A stretch of 64,000 nucleotides of DNA from Perognathus longimembris pacificus (lineage: Eukaryota > Chordata > Mammalia > Rodentia > Heteromyidae), in contig NC_063166.1 in assembly GCF_023159225.1 (NCBI RefSeq), forward strand, positions 72,108,575 through 72,172,574. Reading direction: 5' to 3'. Shown here one piece after another: positions 43,036-53,428 of the stretch; position 1 is the stretch's first letter, and each line of letters opens with the position of its first letter. The position numbers and the translations under genes were made by a program. Under the pieces are notes generated by a model. The model was not told the DNA's origin, ran no database searches, and saw only the letters and a program-made list of their open reading frames with translations.

Positions 43036-43530
43036 TGGCAGCCGACCGGCAGGCAAAGTATATAATCAAACTCTGCATGACTCTCCAAAGTGCTTTGCCT
43101 CACTGCCAGCTACATCTGTCCTTACTGGAAGGCTGCATATTTCAGAGAAAAAGAAGATTCATTACTAATTGATTGGTTTTTTTGGTGCGGCCTCCCGTGT
43201 TTCATCTTTCAGCATCTATTTACCTTTCTTGTCTCCCTCCTCCAACCAGCACCTTTCCTCACAGTGAGTATAAGTCTGGGCAAATAGAGGCTCCACCTGA
43301 ATTACCTTCTTGCCACCCCCCAGATGTTTCTATCACGAATCTTCTTCCTCATTTGTCTCTCGGGGAAAAGGTGCCTTCCACAGTTGGCTTCACGAAAGCC
43401 TCTTGTTGGGTTTGATGCTGCGGTGCCCTAATTGTGAAATTCAGAATAATTTATCAACACGGAGGCTCACCTTTTTGCTTTTGCATTGGGCACTGCAAAT
43501 TTTATAGCCGATCCTGACCTTTTTCCAATG
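43036..43530. other. Candidate conserved non-coding region
   Basis: Repeat-free. CpGs are kept (GCCGACCGGC, TGGTGCGGCC, CTCGGGGAAAAG, CAACACGGAGG, TAGCCGATCC). AT cores include GAAATTCAGAATAATTTATC and CATTACTAATTGATTGG. Inference only. Confidence 0.25.
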
Positions 43531-43903
43531 AGTATAGTGTGATTCCTTCTAATTGGCCTCTTTCACCCTCAGAGCTGCCACTCCTTCAAGAGTATTCTGC
43601 ATTTCTGTTCTCAGGAGATGATGGATGCCTTTCAGTCCCTAAGGTGCTCATCTGGAAGGGAAGAAAATCTCTCCCATCAATGTAATGGTTCCCTCCTCCT
43701 ACATTGATGCTTCCTGGTTGCAAGAGACAGAAGCCCAGGTCAAACTAGCTTAAGAGAAAGAAGGAACTTCCTAGTGATGGAAGGCATGGCCAGTGGCATG
43801 CATGACATGGTGTTTCCTCTGGGACAGGGAGATGGAAAACAGAGGAATAGTAACATCATAAAGCAAGCAAGAAGTCATGGCTTTGGAGTACTTATTGCAT
43901 TTT
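43531..43903. other. Unannotated
   Basis: Host DNA upstream of the retrocopy. No element is recognised. Confidence 0.5.
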
Positions 43904-44848
43904 ATAAATATAATTTACTGGGGGCGATCCCGGGCCGGCTCGGGGCCAGGCCGGGGAGCATGTCGGCCCCGTTCGAGGGGTGCAGCGGGGTGGTGCCGTG
44001 CGGGACGCCGTGGGGCCAGTGGTACCAGACGCTGGAGGAGGTGTTCATTGAGGTGCAGGTGCCGCACGCACGCGCAGGACGTGCAGTGCGGCCTGCAGAG
44101 CTGGCACGTGGCGCTGGCCGTGGGCGGCCGCGACATCCTCAAGGGCAAGCAAGCTCTTCGATTCCACAATCGCGGATGAAGGGACTTGGACTCTGGAGGA
44201 TAGAAAAATGGTTTGCATTGTTCTTACAAAGACAAAGAGAGACGCAGCCAACTGTTGGACTTCCCTTCTAGAATCTGAGTACGCAGCCCATCCCTGGGTG
44301 CAAGACCAAATGCAGAGAAAGCTTACGTTAGAGAGGTTCCAGAAAGAAAATCCTGGCTTTGACTTCAGTGGAGCTGAAATATCAGGAAACTACACAAAAG
44401 GAGGACCAGATTTCTCCAAACCTTGAGAAGTAACTGCAATTCTTTAAAAAAAAACTTTGGGTTACAGTGTGTGGATCATAGCAGATGTAGACAATTTAAT
44501 ATTAATTATGTGATGGAAGAAAAATTCAATAACTACAGTTAACAAATTGCAAGACTATTTAAGTATGGTTCTAAAAATTGCATTAAGATATGATTTACAT
44601 AGAAAACATGTACCATAGGAAATATTCTGTGGATATATGGTGACTTTTTTGGACTTGTTTTTGCTCAGCATGATGTTTTATATTCTGCCTTTTACTAATT
44701 TCATATTTAATTGTATTTTTACTACAAAAAATATCAATCATATGAAATGAAGGGTGCCTTCGGGGAAAATTAAGTTTTTCTTAAGTGTGATGCAAGAATA
44801 ATGTTCAATAAACTTTTCTAAGTAAAAAAAATAAATAAATATAATTTA
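43904..44848 (+). pseudogene. NUDCD2: Processed pseudogene of NUDCD2 (retrocopy)
   Basis: A full cDNA copy: GC-rich 5' UTR (43918-43959), coding remnant 43960-44435, 3' UTR with AATAAA at 44807-44812 and an A-rich tail from 44824. The 14-bp duplication ATAAATATAATTTA flanks it at 43904-43917 and 44835-44848, as in L1-mediated retroposition. NUDCD2 is a small NudC-domain (CS-fold) co-chaperone-like protein of about 157 residues. Here MSAPFEG...GTPWGQWYQTLEEVFIEVQVP is in one frame, then a loss of about 5 bases near 44066 shifts to ...AQDVQCGLQSWHVALAVGGRDILKGK. A CAAG duplication near 44148-44155 shifts again to LFDSTIADEGTWTLEDRKMV... through GNYTKGGPDFS. One extra A near 44418 makes a stop four codons before the usual end. 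There are no introns and identity to the parent is high, so the copy is fairly young. Not translatable as a whole. Confidence 0.95.
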
Positions 44849-44858
44849 TTTAATTTTC

Positions 44859-44893
44859 GTGTGTGTGTGTGTGTGTATGTGTGTGCGTGTGTG
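44859..44893. repeat. (TG)n microsatellite
   Basis: TG run with TATG and GCGT interruptions, ten bases beyond the pseudogene's target-site duplication. Confidence 0.9.
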
Positions 44894-44904
44894 ATGTTCA
44901 TCGA

Positions 44905-45178
44905 TGGCTTTGGGATTGTGATTCTTCTACCTGTGCACCTCAGTTGCCAGGATCACAGGGATGCACTACCACTGTCTAGATTACTGAGTAAAGCGGAATT
45001 TTGCTAACTCTTTGACAGGTCTGGCCTTGAATCATGATCACCCCAATCTCTACTTCTCGAGCAGCTGGGATTACAGATGTGACCCACCTTGCCTGGGCCT
45101 GTCTTGTTTTTGAATAGGATCTTTCTGACTCTTGTCTGGGTGGTCTTTAAACTGTGACCCTCCTGCCTTTGCCTCTAT
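44905..45178 (-). mobile_element. Three consecutive 7SL/B1-like fragments, old
   Basis: Head wording repeats: CAGTTGCCAGGATCACAGGGATG (44942), GGCCTTGAATCATGATC..CTCGAGCAGCTGGGATTACAG (45020-45076) and TCTGGGTGGTCTTTAAACTGTGACC (45136). Either a dimeric Alu-like element or adjacent B1 insertions. Confidence 0.5.
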
Positions 45179-45837
45179 AACAGTTTTAAAAAAATGTTTA
45201 TATTGATACGTTTCTTATATCCCCCTACTTATCACCTTTTCAATAAAGATAAAAAATAATGGTTATATTTCACCAGTGGTGAAAATTCTTAATAATTTAC
45301 CAATTAGCTCTTCTAAACAACATGAACAAGCCTAATACATCATCAGTTAGACATATGGGTTCTGATTTCTAATTCAGTTTAAAACCATAACCTTTTTGAT
45401 CTCCCATTTCCCCATGTCCAACCTCATACCAGTAATGACACCTATTATACTAGGTATTAGGACATCAAAAAGATTCAAAGCACTGGACCCTTGACCCAGG
45501 CATAGCACCTGTTGGGCACTGCCACTCAGTGGGGTCCAACTGGCAGCAGTTGTGTCATTGTAGATGGAGTTCTTCATCCCTTCCTATGGGTAAACCCTGA
45601 GCTAGGCTTACAGACCAAAATGCAAGTTGTGAAAAGAACCTCAATGTTGGTATAAAGCTCCTAATTCTAAGGCTTGAGGGTTATGTATCACATGACATCT
45701 GGGTCCCACTTTGCCTAGTAGTCAAATGTGGTCTTGTTAACCTAGAGACAAATGTTGATATTCCAAGAGTTTTGTAGCCTATGAATCCAGGCTTGTAACA
45801 GATCCCAGAGATCCTGAGAAAGGCATAAGCTTTCTTG
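45179..45837. other. Unannotated
   Basis: No recognised element. Confidence 0.5.
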
Positions 45838-45922
45838 GCTGGGCTTGGTGTAATACCAGGTCTTTGGAAGGTGGCAGTAGGATGGTCATAGACTCAAGGT
45901 GGTCCTGGGCAAAAAAAAGCAT
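45838..45922 (+). mobile_element. B1-like fragment
   Basis: GGCTGGGCTTGGTGTAATACCAGG followed by GGCAGTAGGATGGTCATAGACTCAAGG and an A run resembles a diverged B1 5' half. Confidence 0.5.
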
Positions 45923-45939
45923 ATGATTCTCCTACTATA

Positions 45940-46745
45940 ATATAATGGAACATATTATAATTATATAACATATGTAATATAAAACATATTACATATAACA
46001 TATACTAGGTAACAGAATATATTATGTATTCTATACATATTATTATATGATTATATTACATAAATTATATATTATATACTACATATCATATAATATATAG
46101 TATATAACATATGCTATATATTATATATAATATATATGTTGTTATATGCCATAGGTCTTATATAGTATATAACATACTATGAATACATACATATATATGT
46201 ATTTTTTTTTGCCAGTCGTAGGGCTTGAACACAGGGCCTGAGCACTGTCCCTGGCTTCTTTTTGCTCAAGGCTAGCACTCTGCCACTTGAGCCACAGTGC
46301 CACTTCTGGCTTTTTCTATATATGTGGTGCTGAGGAATTGAACCCAGGGCTTTGTGTATGTGAGGCAAGCACTCTACCACTAGGCCATATTCCCAGTCCC
46401 TATATATATTATTTATAATATATAATCTATAGCATATATCATATAATATAGCATATATTATATGTAATGTATTATATAATTTATATGATATATGATAGCA
46501 GACATTATATATTTGATATAATAGGTAATATTTATCATATACAATATTTATAATTATATATTATTACATGTTATATGTTCTATATTTTCATATACATTTA
46601 TTATAGATTATATGTTATATATGGTATATACATATATAATATGCTATACGATATACAACATGTTATATATTTATATATTACATATACTGTACAATTATAT
46701 GTTTGATATATTATATTATGCTATATAATATAAATAACATGTATT
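45940..46745. repeat. AT-rich satellite-like block
   Basis: About 600 bp, excluding a SINE, almost entirely of ATATAAT, ATTATAT, ACATAT and TATATGT words in both orientations, with many short inverted repeats. There is no fixed period. It resembles the AT-rich, palindrome-prone tracts associated with slippage and breakage. Confidence 0.85.
46202..46399 (-). mobile_element. IDL-Geo SINE inside the AT-rich block
   Basis: T tail (46202-46210), Geo module (GCCAGTCGTAGGGCTTGAAC) and IDL head (AATTGAACCCAGGGCTTTG, CCACTAGGCCATATTCCCAGTCCC). The AT-rich flanks make any target-site duplication ambiguous. Confidence 0.9.
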
Positions 46746-46747
46746 TA

Positions 46748-46825
46748 CTGGAGCATGGCTTACGTGGTCACATGCTTGCCCAGGAAGCATAAGGCCCGTA
46801 ATTCAAATTCCAATGCTCCCCCTGC
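46748..46825 (+). mobile_element. ID-like SINE fragment
   Basis: GGAGCATGGCTTACGTGGTC, ATGCTTGCCCAGGAAGCATAAGGCCC and AATTCAAATTCCAATGCTCC follow the tRNA-Ala/ID order. Confidence 0.65.
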
Positions 46826-48084
46826 AACCCCCCTACCCCCCCATCAAGCCTTTCCAGGAGGAACTCTGTGTATGGTCAAGGAGGTTCAGAGCCATGCTCT
46901 ACCATAAGGCTTTCAGTAACCACATGTGGTGAGCCATTGAAACAGTGTAATTAAGCTGACATGCTGTGAGTAGGAGACACACCCTGAATTCTGAAGACTT
47001 TGCATGAACAAAGGCAAAATACCTCACTGATCATGTTTTATATTGATTACATCTCAACATGGTACTATTTTGGAAATAGAATAGGCTATTTAAAATTGAT
47101 TTCACTTGTGTCTTTTTACATTTTTCAAAGCATACCTGGAAATTTAGAAGTCTCGTACTAGGCTCATATTACATTTCTCTTGGATGGTACTGTTCAAACA
47201 AGAGTTGAGTCACAGAAGTACTGCCTTCGAATTGCAAAGATGAAGGGAAGGGACTCCTCATTTCATGACTGAGCTCTCGTTACTGGAGACACTGGGTAGC
47301 CCCGACACAGACCCTGGCCCCATCCTGCCTGTCTGTATCCTCACTCATCCTCAGACGCCATCATGTTTTTCTGGGGTGACTTTCATCATCTCTTCCTAAC
47401 GTATCTCTTAATCTCATTTCTATAAGCCAAGAAAGTATTTTTCCTGCCATTTCTAAAGGCCAGAGTGACTTCTTAAAACCCTTGAGAATCCATTCAAAGG
47501 AACTCACTTAACTTCCTTTGGTACCACCCAAACCTTTTGGAGTGAAATCCAGGGCCAGTGTAGCTAGCCTGTTCTGGAAGATCCTGCCTGTTTTGCTCTC
47601 CAGCCTCACCAGCTTCCTTGCTTTGCTTCATGGGGATTGCTGCCGATGCATAAATCTCTTTCGAGTTCCTCAGAGGGGCTGGATGTTTTCCTGCCTCTAG
47701 CCCTTTGCAAGCTCTTCTGCTTGCAACATTCTCTTCTTAGCACCTCATCCAGCTGAGAGATCTGTGCTTGTCATGACCTCTCTGAGACATCTCCCCCATT
47801 CACACAAGTTCCATGCCACCCTTAGCAATCAGGACTCAACTGGCAAGGACTGCGACCTGGGGTGGTGTATGAAGAACCTGTACGTCTAAGGGAAGGGAGA
47901 ATAAAATCGCAAGAGGCTGGAGAAGTGAGCCAAGCCCAGCTGAAGCCTGACAGGGACTTTGCTCTGCCAAATCTCAAGCAGGGACTTCAAAGCCCTTCAA
48001 AGTCAAGAAGTGTCTATCTCTGGAGGTCTCAGTGGCCTGAGGAAGATCTGGTTTGATGAGGCACCTCCTGTGGCAGATCTTGTA
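46826..48084. other. Unannotated
   Basis: No repeat or coding signal is recognised. Confidence 0.45.
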
Positions 48085-48260
48085 ATTACCTGCAGCCATG
48101 CAGTGTGTTCACGCAGATATAAATTATCTGGCAGATATTATAGGACTTACCTGCTAATGAAAACTCCTTGGCATTTCTGTAAGCATATTATGGTCAATTA
48201 CAATTAATTCAGTTTCCATCGACTGCCTTTTTCCTTATGCAAAGATTGTGTAAATGGTGT
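48085..48260. other. Candidate conserved non-coding block, homeodomain-core rich
   Basis: GTAATTACC, ATAAATTATC, CTGCTAATGAAAA, GGTCAATTACAATTAATTCAG and TTATGCAAAG occur within 170 bp without repeat wording. This is a typical texture of developmental enhancers. Inference only. Confidence 0.35.
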
Positions 48261-48949
48261 ATGTGAACTGAGAGCTCCCAGGCCTGTAAAAATCCATAAT
48301 GGTTAGCTTTCAAGGATGGTGAGGAAGGAATAAAATGGTGGGATGTTTGAAATTTAAATCACAGTGAGGCTAGTCAATAGAAACAGGCTCCCTGCTCTTG
48401 GATTAGGTGGGCTTGGCATGAGATGGGATGGAGGGGCATTCTGTTGCTCCAAGGTCATAAGGGTCATAAGCTACTCCTATGCTGATCAACTTCCTTGTTG
48501 GGATTCTACCTCTGTATTTTTAGTTGCAGCCTCCCAAGGCCCAAGGGAAAAGACTTCCTGTCTAAGGACTTGTGGTTTTGTGACTTATGAGGGCATAGTA
48601 CTGCTGTTTGAAGGAAGATGACGTTTTCTCTGTTTCTTTCCCACAGCTCCAAGGACAAAGTTGGGGCAATAACAGGTGTTAAAGATATTTCAAAAGTTTC
48701 AGTTCCTGATCAGATGTCATTTGTTGAAAATTAATGATGTACCACTAATAGTGCTCAAGGATTCACACATGTTTTCTAAGTACCTATGTGAGAAATCCCA
48801 CAAGTTTAGGAGATGAATATTCTAGTCCATTCATTGTGCTAATAAGAATCAGAGAAGGACAGGAAGTTGTCCTGCAGCATGACAGTAGCACAGATTTGGC
48901 TTGAATTTGCATCTGTCTGTCTATGTCTGCCTGTCTTTCTTTCCTTCTA
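48261..48949. other. Unannotated, with possible MIR trace
   Basis: AAGAATCAGAGAAGGACAGGAAGTTGTCCTGCAGCATGACAG (48844 onward) is MIR-like in reverse complement but weak. Confidence 0.4.
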
Positions 48950-49182
48950 GTGCTGGTACTGGGGATTCTTGAACTCAGGGCCTAGGTACTGTTTGTTAGC
49001 TTTGTCACCAAGGCTGGCACGCTATCACTTGAGTCACAGCTCCAATTCTGGCTTTTTGGTGATTAATTAGAGATAAGCGTCTCATTGACATCCTTGCCCA
49101 GGCTGGATTTGAACTGTGATTCTCATATCTCAGTCTCCTGAGTAGCTAGGATTATAGGTGTGAGCCACCAGTGCCTAGCTTG
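48950..49182 (-). mobile_element. B1-Geo type SINE
   Basis: Geo part CTGGTACTGGGGATTCTTGAACTCAGGGCC and head TTAATTAGAGATAAGCGTC, CATATCTCAGTCTCCTGAGTAG, GTGTGAGCCACCAGTGCC. Confidence 0.85.
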
Positions 49183-49924
49183 ACTTTAGATTCTAAATTG
49201 TCATGGTCTCCTGGAAGACTGAATCACATAGGAATTGATACCCAGTCTTTGTTAGTTTTGTTGCCGAACTTAGTTGCAGCCTCTAAGGGGAGGATTGTGT
49301 TGTCTGTCACTATTCGTTTTCTAGATGAGACTGTGGGCTCCTTGTGAGAGTCAAAGAGGCTTGCAGGAATTTCCTAGATGGAAAGGTACAGTCAGGTGAA
49401 CCTCTGAACACCTGGAATGCTGGAGACCTCTGCTAGAAGTCCCTTTCCTCCTCCACACTCAGCTCAGATAGGCAGAGAGAAGCTCAGGTGCTACTGAACT
49501 AATTCTGGATCACAAAGGGATGGGGATACAAATTCAGCTCTGTGTGAGCTGGTGTTTTTTTCAATTCTCTTCATTCTTACCATTTAAATACATGCTAGCC
49601 CAACTTCCAACTCCCAGACCCTTTATTAATTTCCTAAAGATTTGCTGTAGTCATCAATGTCTCTGTGGCCCAAGTATGTGGCAGACTGAAAAGGTCAGGG
49701 AGTCAATGTTCCCTAGTATCAATCCTCTAACTGTGAGTGGTGGAGTTTGGTATATAAATAAATACCCCAGCTCCTTCACCCATCTGGTAGGACAAGGCAG
49801 AGATATGCATATTAGCCTGGCTTCCTCAGCAGGATTGCATTCCAGTTGCTCCTAGTGATAATTTGCTTGATGAAACATCACTCCATCCACTGATTTCTAG
49901 TGGTGTATCCTGAGATCACGTCTT
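49183..49924. other. Unannotated
   Basis: No recognised element. Confidence 0.5.
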
Positions 49925-50343
49925 ATTTTTTGCCAGTCCTAGGGCTTGAACTCAGGGCCTGAGTACTGTCCCTGGCTTCTTTTTTTTTTTTTTTTTTTTT
50001 GCCAGTCCTGAGCCTTGGACTCAGGGCCTGAGCACTGTCCCTGGCTTCTTTTTGCTCAAGGCTAGCACTCTGCCACTTGAGCCACAGCGCCACTTCTGGC
50101 CGTTTTCTGTATATGTGGTGCTGGGGAATCGAACCCAGTGCCTCATGTATACAAGGCAAGCATTCTTGCCACTAGGCCATATCCCCAGCCCCCCTGGCTT
50201 CTTTTTACTCAAGGCTAGCACTCTACCACTTGAGCCACAGAGCCACTTCTGGCTTTTTCTATATATGTGGTGCTGAGGAATTGAACCCAGGGCTTCTTTA
50301 CCACTTTACCAAGCACTTTACCACTAGGCCATATTCCCAGCCC
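49925..50343 (-). mobile_element. IDL-Geo SINE (outer) interrupted by another IDL-Geo
   Basis: The outer copy is 49925-49984 plus 50207-50343: Geo start (GCCAGTCCTAGGGCTTGAACTC) at the left, IDL head (GAATTGAACCCAGGGC, CACTAGGCCATATTCCCAGCCC) at the right. The head has a small internal repetition of TTTACCACTTTACC. Confidence 0.9.
49970..50206 (-). mobile_element. IDL-Geo SINE (inner) with 15-bp target-site duplication
   Basis: CCCTGGCTTCTTTTT occurs at 49970-49984 and 50192-50206. The inner unit has a T tail to 50000 and a well-preserved body with GGGGAATCGAACCCAGTGCC (complement of an intact B box). It is younger than the outer copy. Confidence 0.93.
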
Positions 50344-50456
50344 AATGAGATAGCTTCTTAATTACTTGAGTTTTTGTCTCAGGGTTTGCTTTTTAGGGAC
50401 CCCAGTTAGAACAACTCTTCACTTTAGGCCTAAACAAACGAAGCATGTTCCATGAC

Positions 50457-50460
<4 letters not shown>
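50344..50460. other. Unannotated spacer
   Basis: No recognised element. Confidence 0.5.

Positions 50461-50513
<53 letters not shown>
50461..50513. repeat. (CA)n microsatellite
   Basis: About 26 CA units. No SINE is directly adjacent. Confidence 0.97.
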
Positions 50514-50515
<2 letters not shown>

Positions 50516-52169
50516 AGTCTAATTCTTTCCTATGGGTGGTTATATAGAGTTTCTAGTCTGCAAGGGCTTCAGATTTGGGGCTTTTCTCCAATGAGCATGG
50601 GTTTCCTCAGTAGGGTTAATTCTTATCTTTGCAATCATTTGCTTGTAAATCCTGAAACAGTCAGCTGGGTATACAATGAAGACATTACAAAACCCATATA
50701 GGATTTCTGGGGAATTCCAGATAAAGTAACATGACTCATCTGTGTCCCTAGAGAGCTAGAACTAGACTCTGAAAAGGTGGGACAGAATGCTGGAAGGAGG
50801 AGGGCATGGGGGGAGAGAGAGCAGGGCACAAGGGCTGAGGAAGATGAGTCTTATTTTATTTTATTTTTTGGCTCCAGACTCTTGAATTTCCCTTTGCTAA
50901 TTTATCATATGACCACAGAAAAATTGATCCCTCCTGCTTCATCCAGATGTTGCTTTCTTGGTTCTGGCTTTGCCCCCACAGTTCTTACCACATCAAGGAG
51001 AGGATTAGCAACACAAACATCTTTCTCTCTAATAGGACTGAAATCCCCCAATTCTATTCCCCTGCACCATCTCCGTCAGGGTACCATGTCTGGGAAGCAT
51101 AAATTATTAGGTTGAGTTATATTTAGAGGTCAAGATTGGTCAAATACCTTCAGTTTCATGTGGTTTAACTAAATACATTTTAGAAGCCATTCAAATTAAT
51201 CTTTTGAGTGATTGAGTTGTGGGGAGAGTTTAAGGACTGTAGCCCTAAAAATTCCAGAGTGAGACTTCAGAAGCTAAGCACAGTATGGGGTTGCAGTTTG
51301 TGTTAGGTTGGTTTGAGGTAGGGTTGAGAATAGAACTGACAAACACATGGCACCTATTCTACTCATTTGTAATCCTTCGTTGGCAGCAGCTATCACTAAT
51401 TGGGTAATATGTGAATACGTAGTGAGCTTAAGCATGCATATGGGCTTATCTCTCAATACATTACCTGAACAGCCACTTCCTGTGAGCAGAGCCAATACAG
51501 TAGTATGGATGGAACCAACAGCCATCTTTCCTGGGGGCTGAGGGTAGGAGAGAACTTGATATGACAAAGGAATAGATTTAAAGTCCATGTTTACAAGCAG
51601 TTCACCATTACAGCTAGTTTTGAGTGTTTGGGCTTTAAGATAAGTTTAGAGTCAAGGAAAACCCTATATTCTTGCTTAGAACTGAGGTTAGTTTTAAGTT
51701 TTGGGTGAGCATGGCTCAGAGTTAGGTTTACTGCTCTAACTGGTTGGGTTAAGTATACTTTGTTAATTTGTAGGCAAAGGTTATTCAGAATCAAGGTTCA
51801 GATTTGTGCTCTGTTTAACCTGGGGGCTCAAGTTGTGTTTAGAATGAGGTTGTGCAACTTAACTTAGCATTTATCCCTTCTAGATGCTTCCATTTTAACT
51901 TTCCATATGTTATCTGTGGCAGGAGTTATTCAAAAATCATCAGCTATGGTTCATGTAAACACATAGGTTATTATGGTGAGTTAGTTAGCAATCTTGAGAT
52001 TCATGCTCTGCATTAGTAAAGAGCAATATTGGTGGCACTACAGAATTTAAAAAATGAAATTTATGTGAAGTGTCTATTCAGTGTTTTCTGGTCAGCAGGC
52101 CCTCTGCTAATACTAAGTCCTTTACTTTGTTTACACTGGCATCTTATCGCTCAATAAAACTGATGACAA
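50514..52169. other. Unannotated
   Basis: 51280-51860 is rich in GTTTAG, GGTTAG, TTAGGTT and GGTTGGGTTAAG words of variable spacing. Elsewhere nothing is recognised. Confidence 0.4.
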
Positions 52170-52335
52170 TGGGAGTTATAATTTATTAAACATTTACTGT
52201 GAGAGAAGCATCATTTTAAGCCTATGATGTAGATTACTTCAATTTTCTTTTCAGCAGCTCTGTGAAATAGCATTATTAGAGTCATTTTAGAGATGAGGAA
52301 TCAGGCAGAGAGAGAAAGAGAGATTAAGGATCTTG
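52170..52335 (-). mobile_element. MIR fragment
   Basis: TTATTAAACATTTACTGTGAGAG, AGCAGCTCTGTGAAATAGCATTATTAGAG and TAGAGATGAGGAATCAGGCAGAG follow the reverse complement of MIR. Confidence 0.65.
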
Positions 52336-53060
52336 CTTAGTTGGTATTTTTGATTTGGGTTACAGTCAAATGTGAGCTGGGGCTGAACTGGGGCTAGAGA
52401 ATGTACTTCCAATCTCATGTGATAGGTTGTTGACAAGGGCTACTTTCTGGAGGCCTCTTTTCCTTACTACATGGACTTTTCTTTTGGACTACTTGGCATG
52501 GTAGATGGCTTCTCTTAGGGTTAGTGATCCAAGATGGAGGGATAGTATGTACCCTTGAAGGGAGCTGTAGTCTTTTGGTAACCTAACCTTGAAAGTGACA
52601 TGCAATCATATCTGCCATTTTTATTCATTTGCATATTAGTTCATTCCATTTATCATTTAATCACTAATTCTGGCTTGTCCCTTTGAGGAGAGAAGCACTA
52701 AGGAATTTGTGCACATATTTTTGAGAGTGCAGAGTAATTATTTAATACATAGCATGCTGTATAATGCCCTTCACACAACTTGTTGATGTTCTCTTGCAGT
52801 GCTTGTAACTTTCGCGGTACTTTCCTCACCCTCTCTTTCTCCTTGTTATTATACTAAAAAGGTCTCAATATGATGTGTTACACATTATTTATCTTGTGCT
52901 TTCAATATAACCTCTTTGGGGTTCATGACAACCGAGGGGCTTGAAGGAACTCTCTTGGGGGTGATGGGAATAGTCCATATCTTTATTGGAGTTTTGTTAC
53001 ACAGGTATGTAGCTTGTCAACTGATGAAACTGTATTTCATTGGTTCATTTTTGTTTTGTT
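52336..53060. other. Unannotated
   Basis: No recognised element. Confidence 0.5.
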
Positions 53061-53428
53061 GTTGCTACAACAGAATACCTGGGATTCAGTAGTTTATAAA
53101 AATAGAGGTTTACAGTGGCTTATCGTTCTGGAGGCTTCTGAGAACTGGTGCTTGTACCTTGCTGGCTTCTGGCGAGGGCTTCTTGGTAAAAAGTTGTGAA
53201 GAAGTGGTTGTTTTGCAGAGGAGACAGCCGGGTCTGGGAAAGGCTCTCTCTCGTTTTATAACAACCTATACTTGGGGTGAACACACTCAGGTGAGAAAAG
53301 CATGAAGCTAGTCACCGGGGCAGATCCCTCATGACCGCAAATGCTACTTCGAATCTCTGCCATCTCTCAACACCATGACAGTGGGAACCAAACTTCCATG
53401 TCAGATGTATTGGGAACATACCATCACA
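53061..53428 (-). mobile_element. MaLR-type solo LTR, minus orientation
   Basis: GTTGCTACAACAGAATACCTGGGATTCAGTAGTTTATAAA is the reverse complement of a MaLR LTR 3' end. GGCTTCTGGCGAGGGCTTC and GGGCAGATCCCTCATGACC follow in the expected order. Old, with no partner. Confidence 0.75.

Noticed and set aside
43774..44271. 165-codon frame as a possible novel gene
   Set aside because: It begins in host DNA and runs through the 5' UTR and first frame of the NUDCD2 retrocopy, then out of frame. It is a pseudogene artefact.
50461..50513. Regularly repeated array checked as CRISPR-like
   Set aside because: It is a pure CA dinucleotide. No spaced direct repeats of 25-40 bp exist anywhere in the window, and the organism is a mammal.
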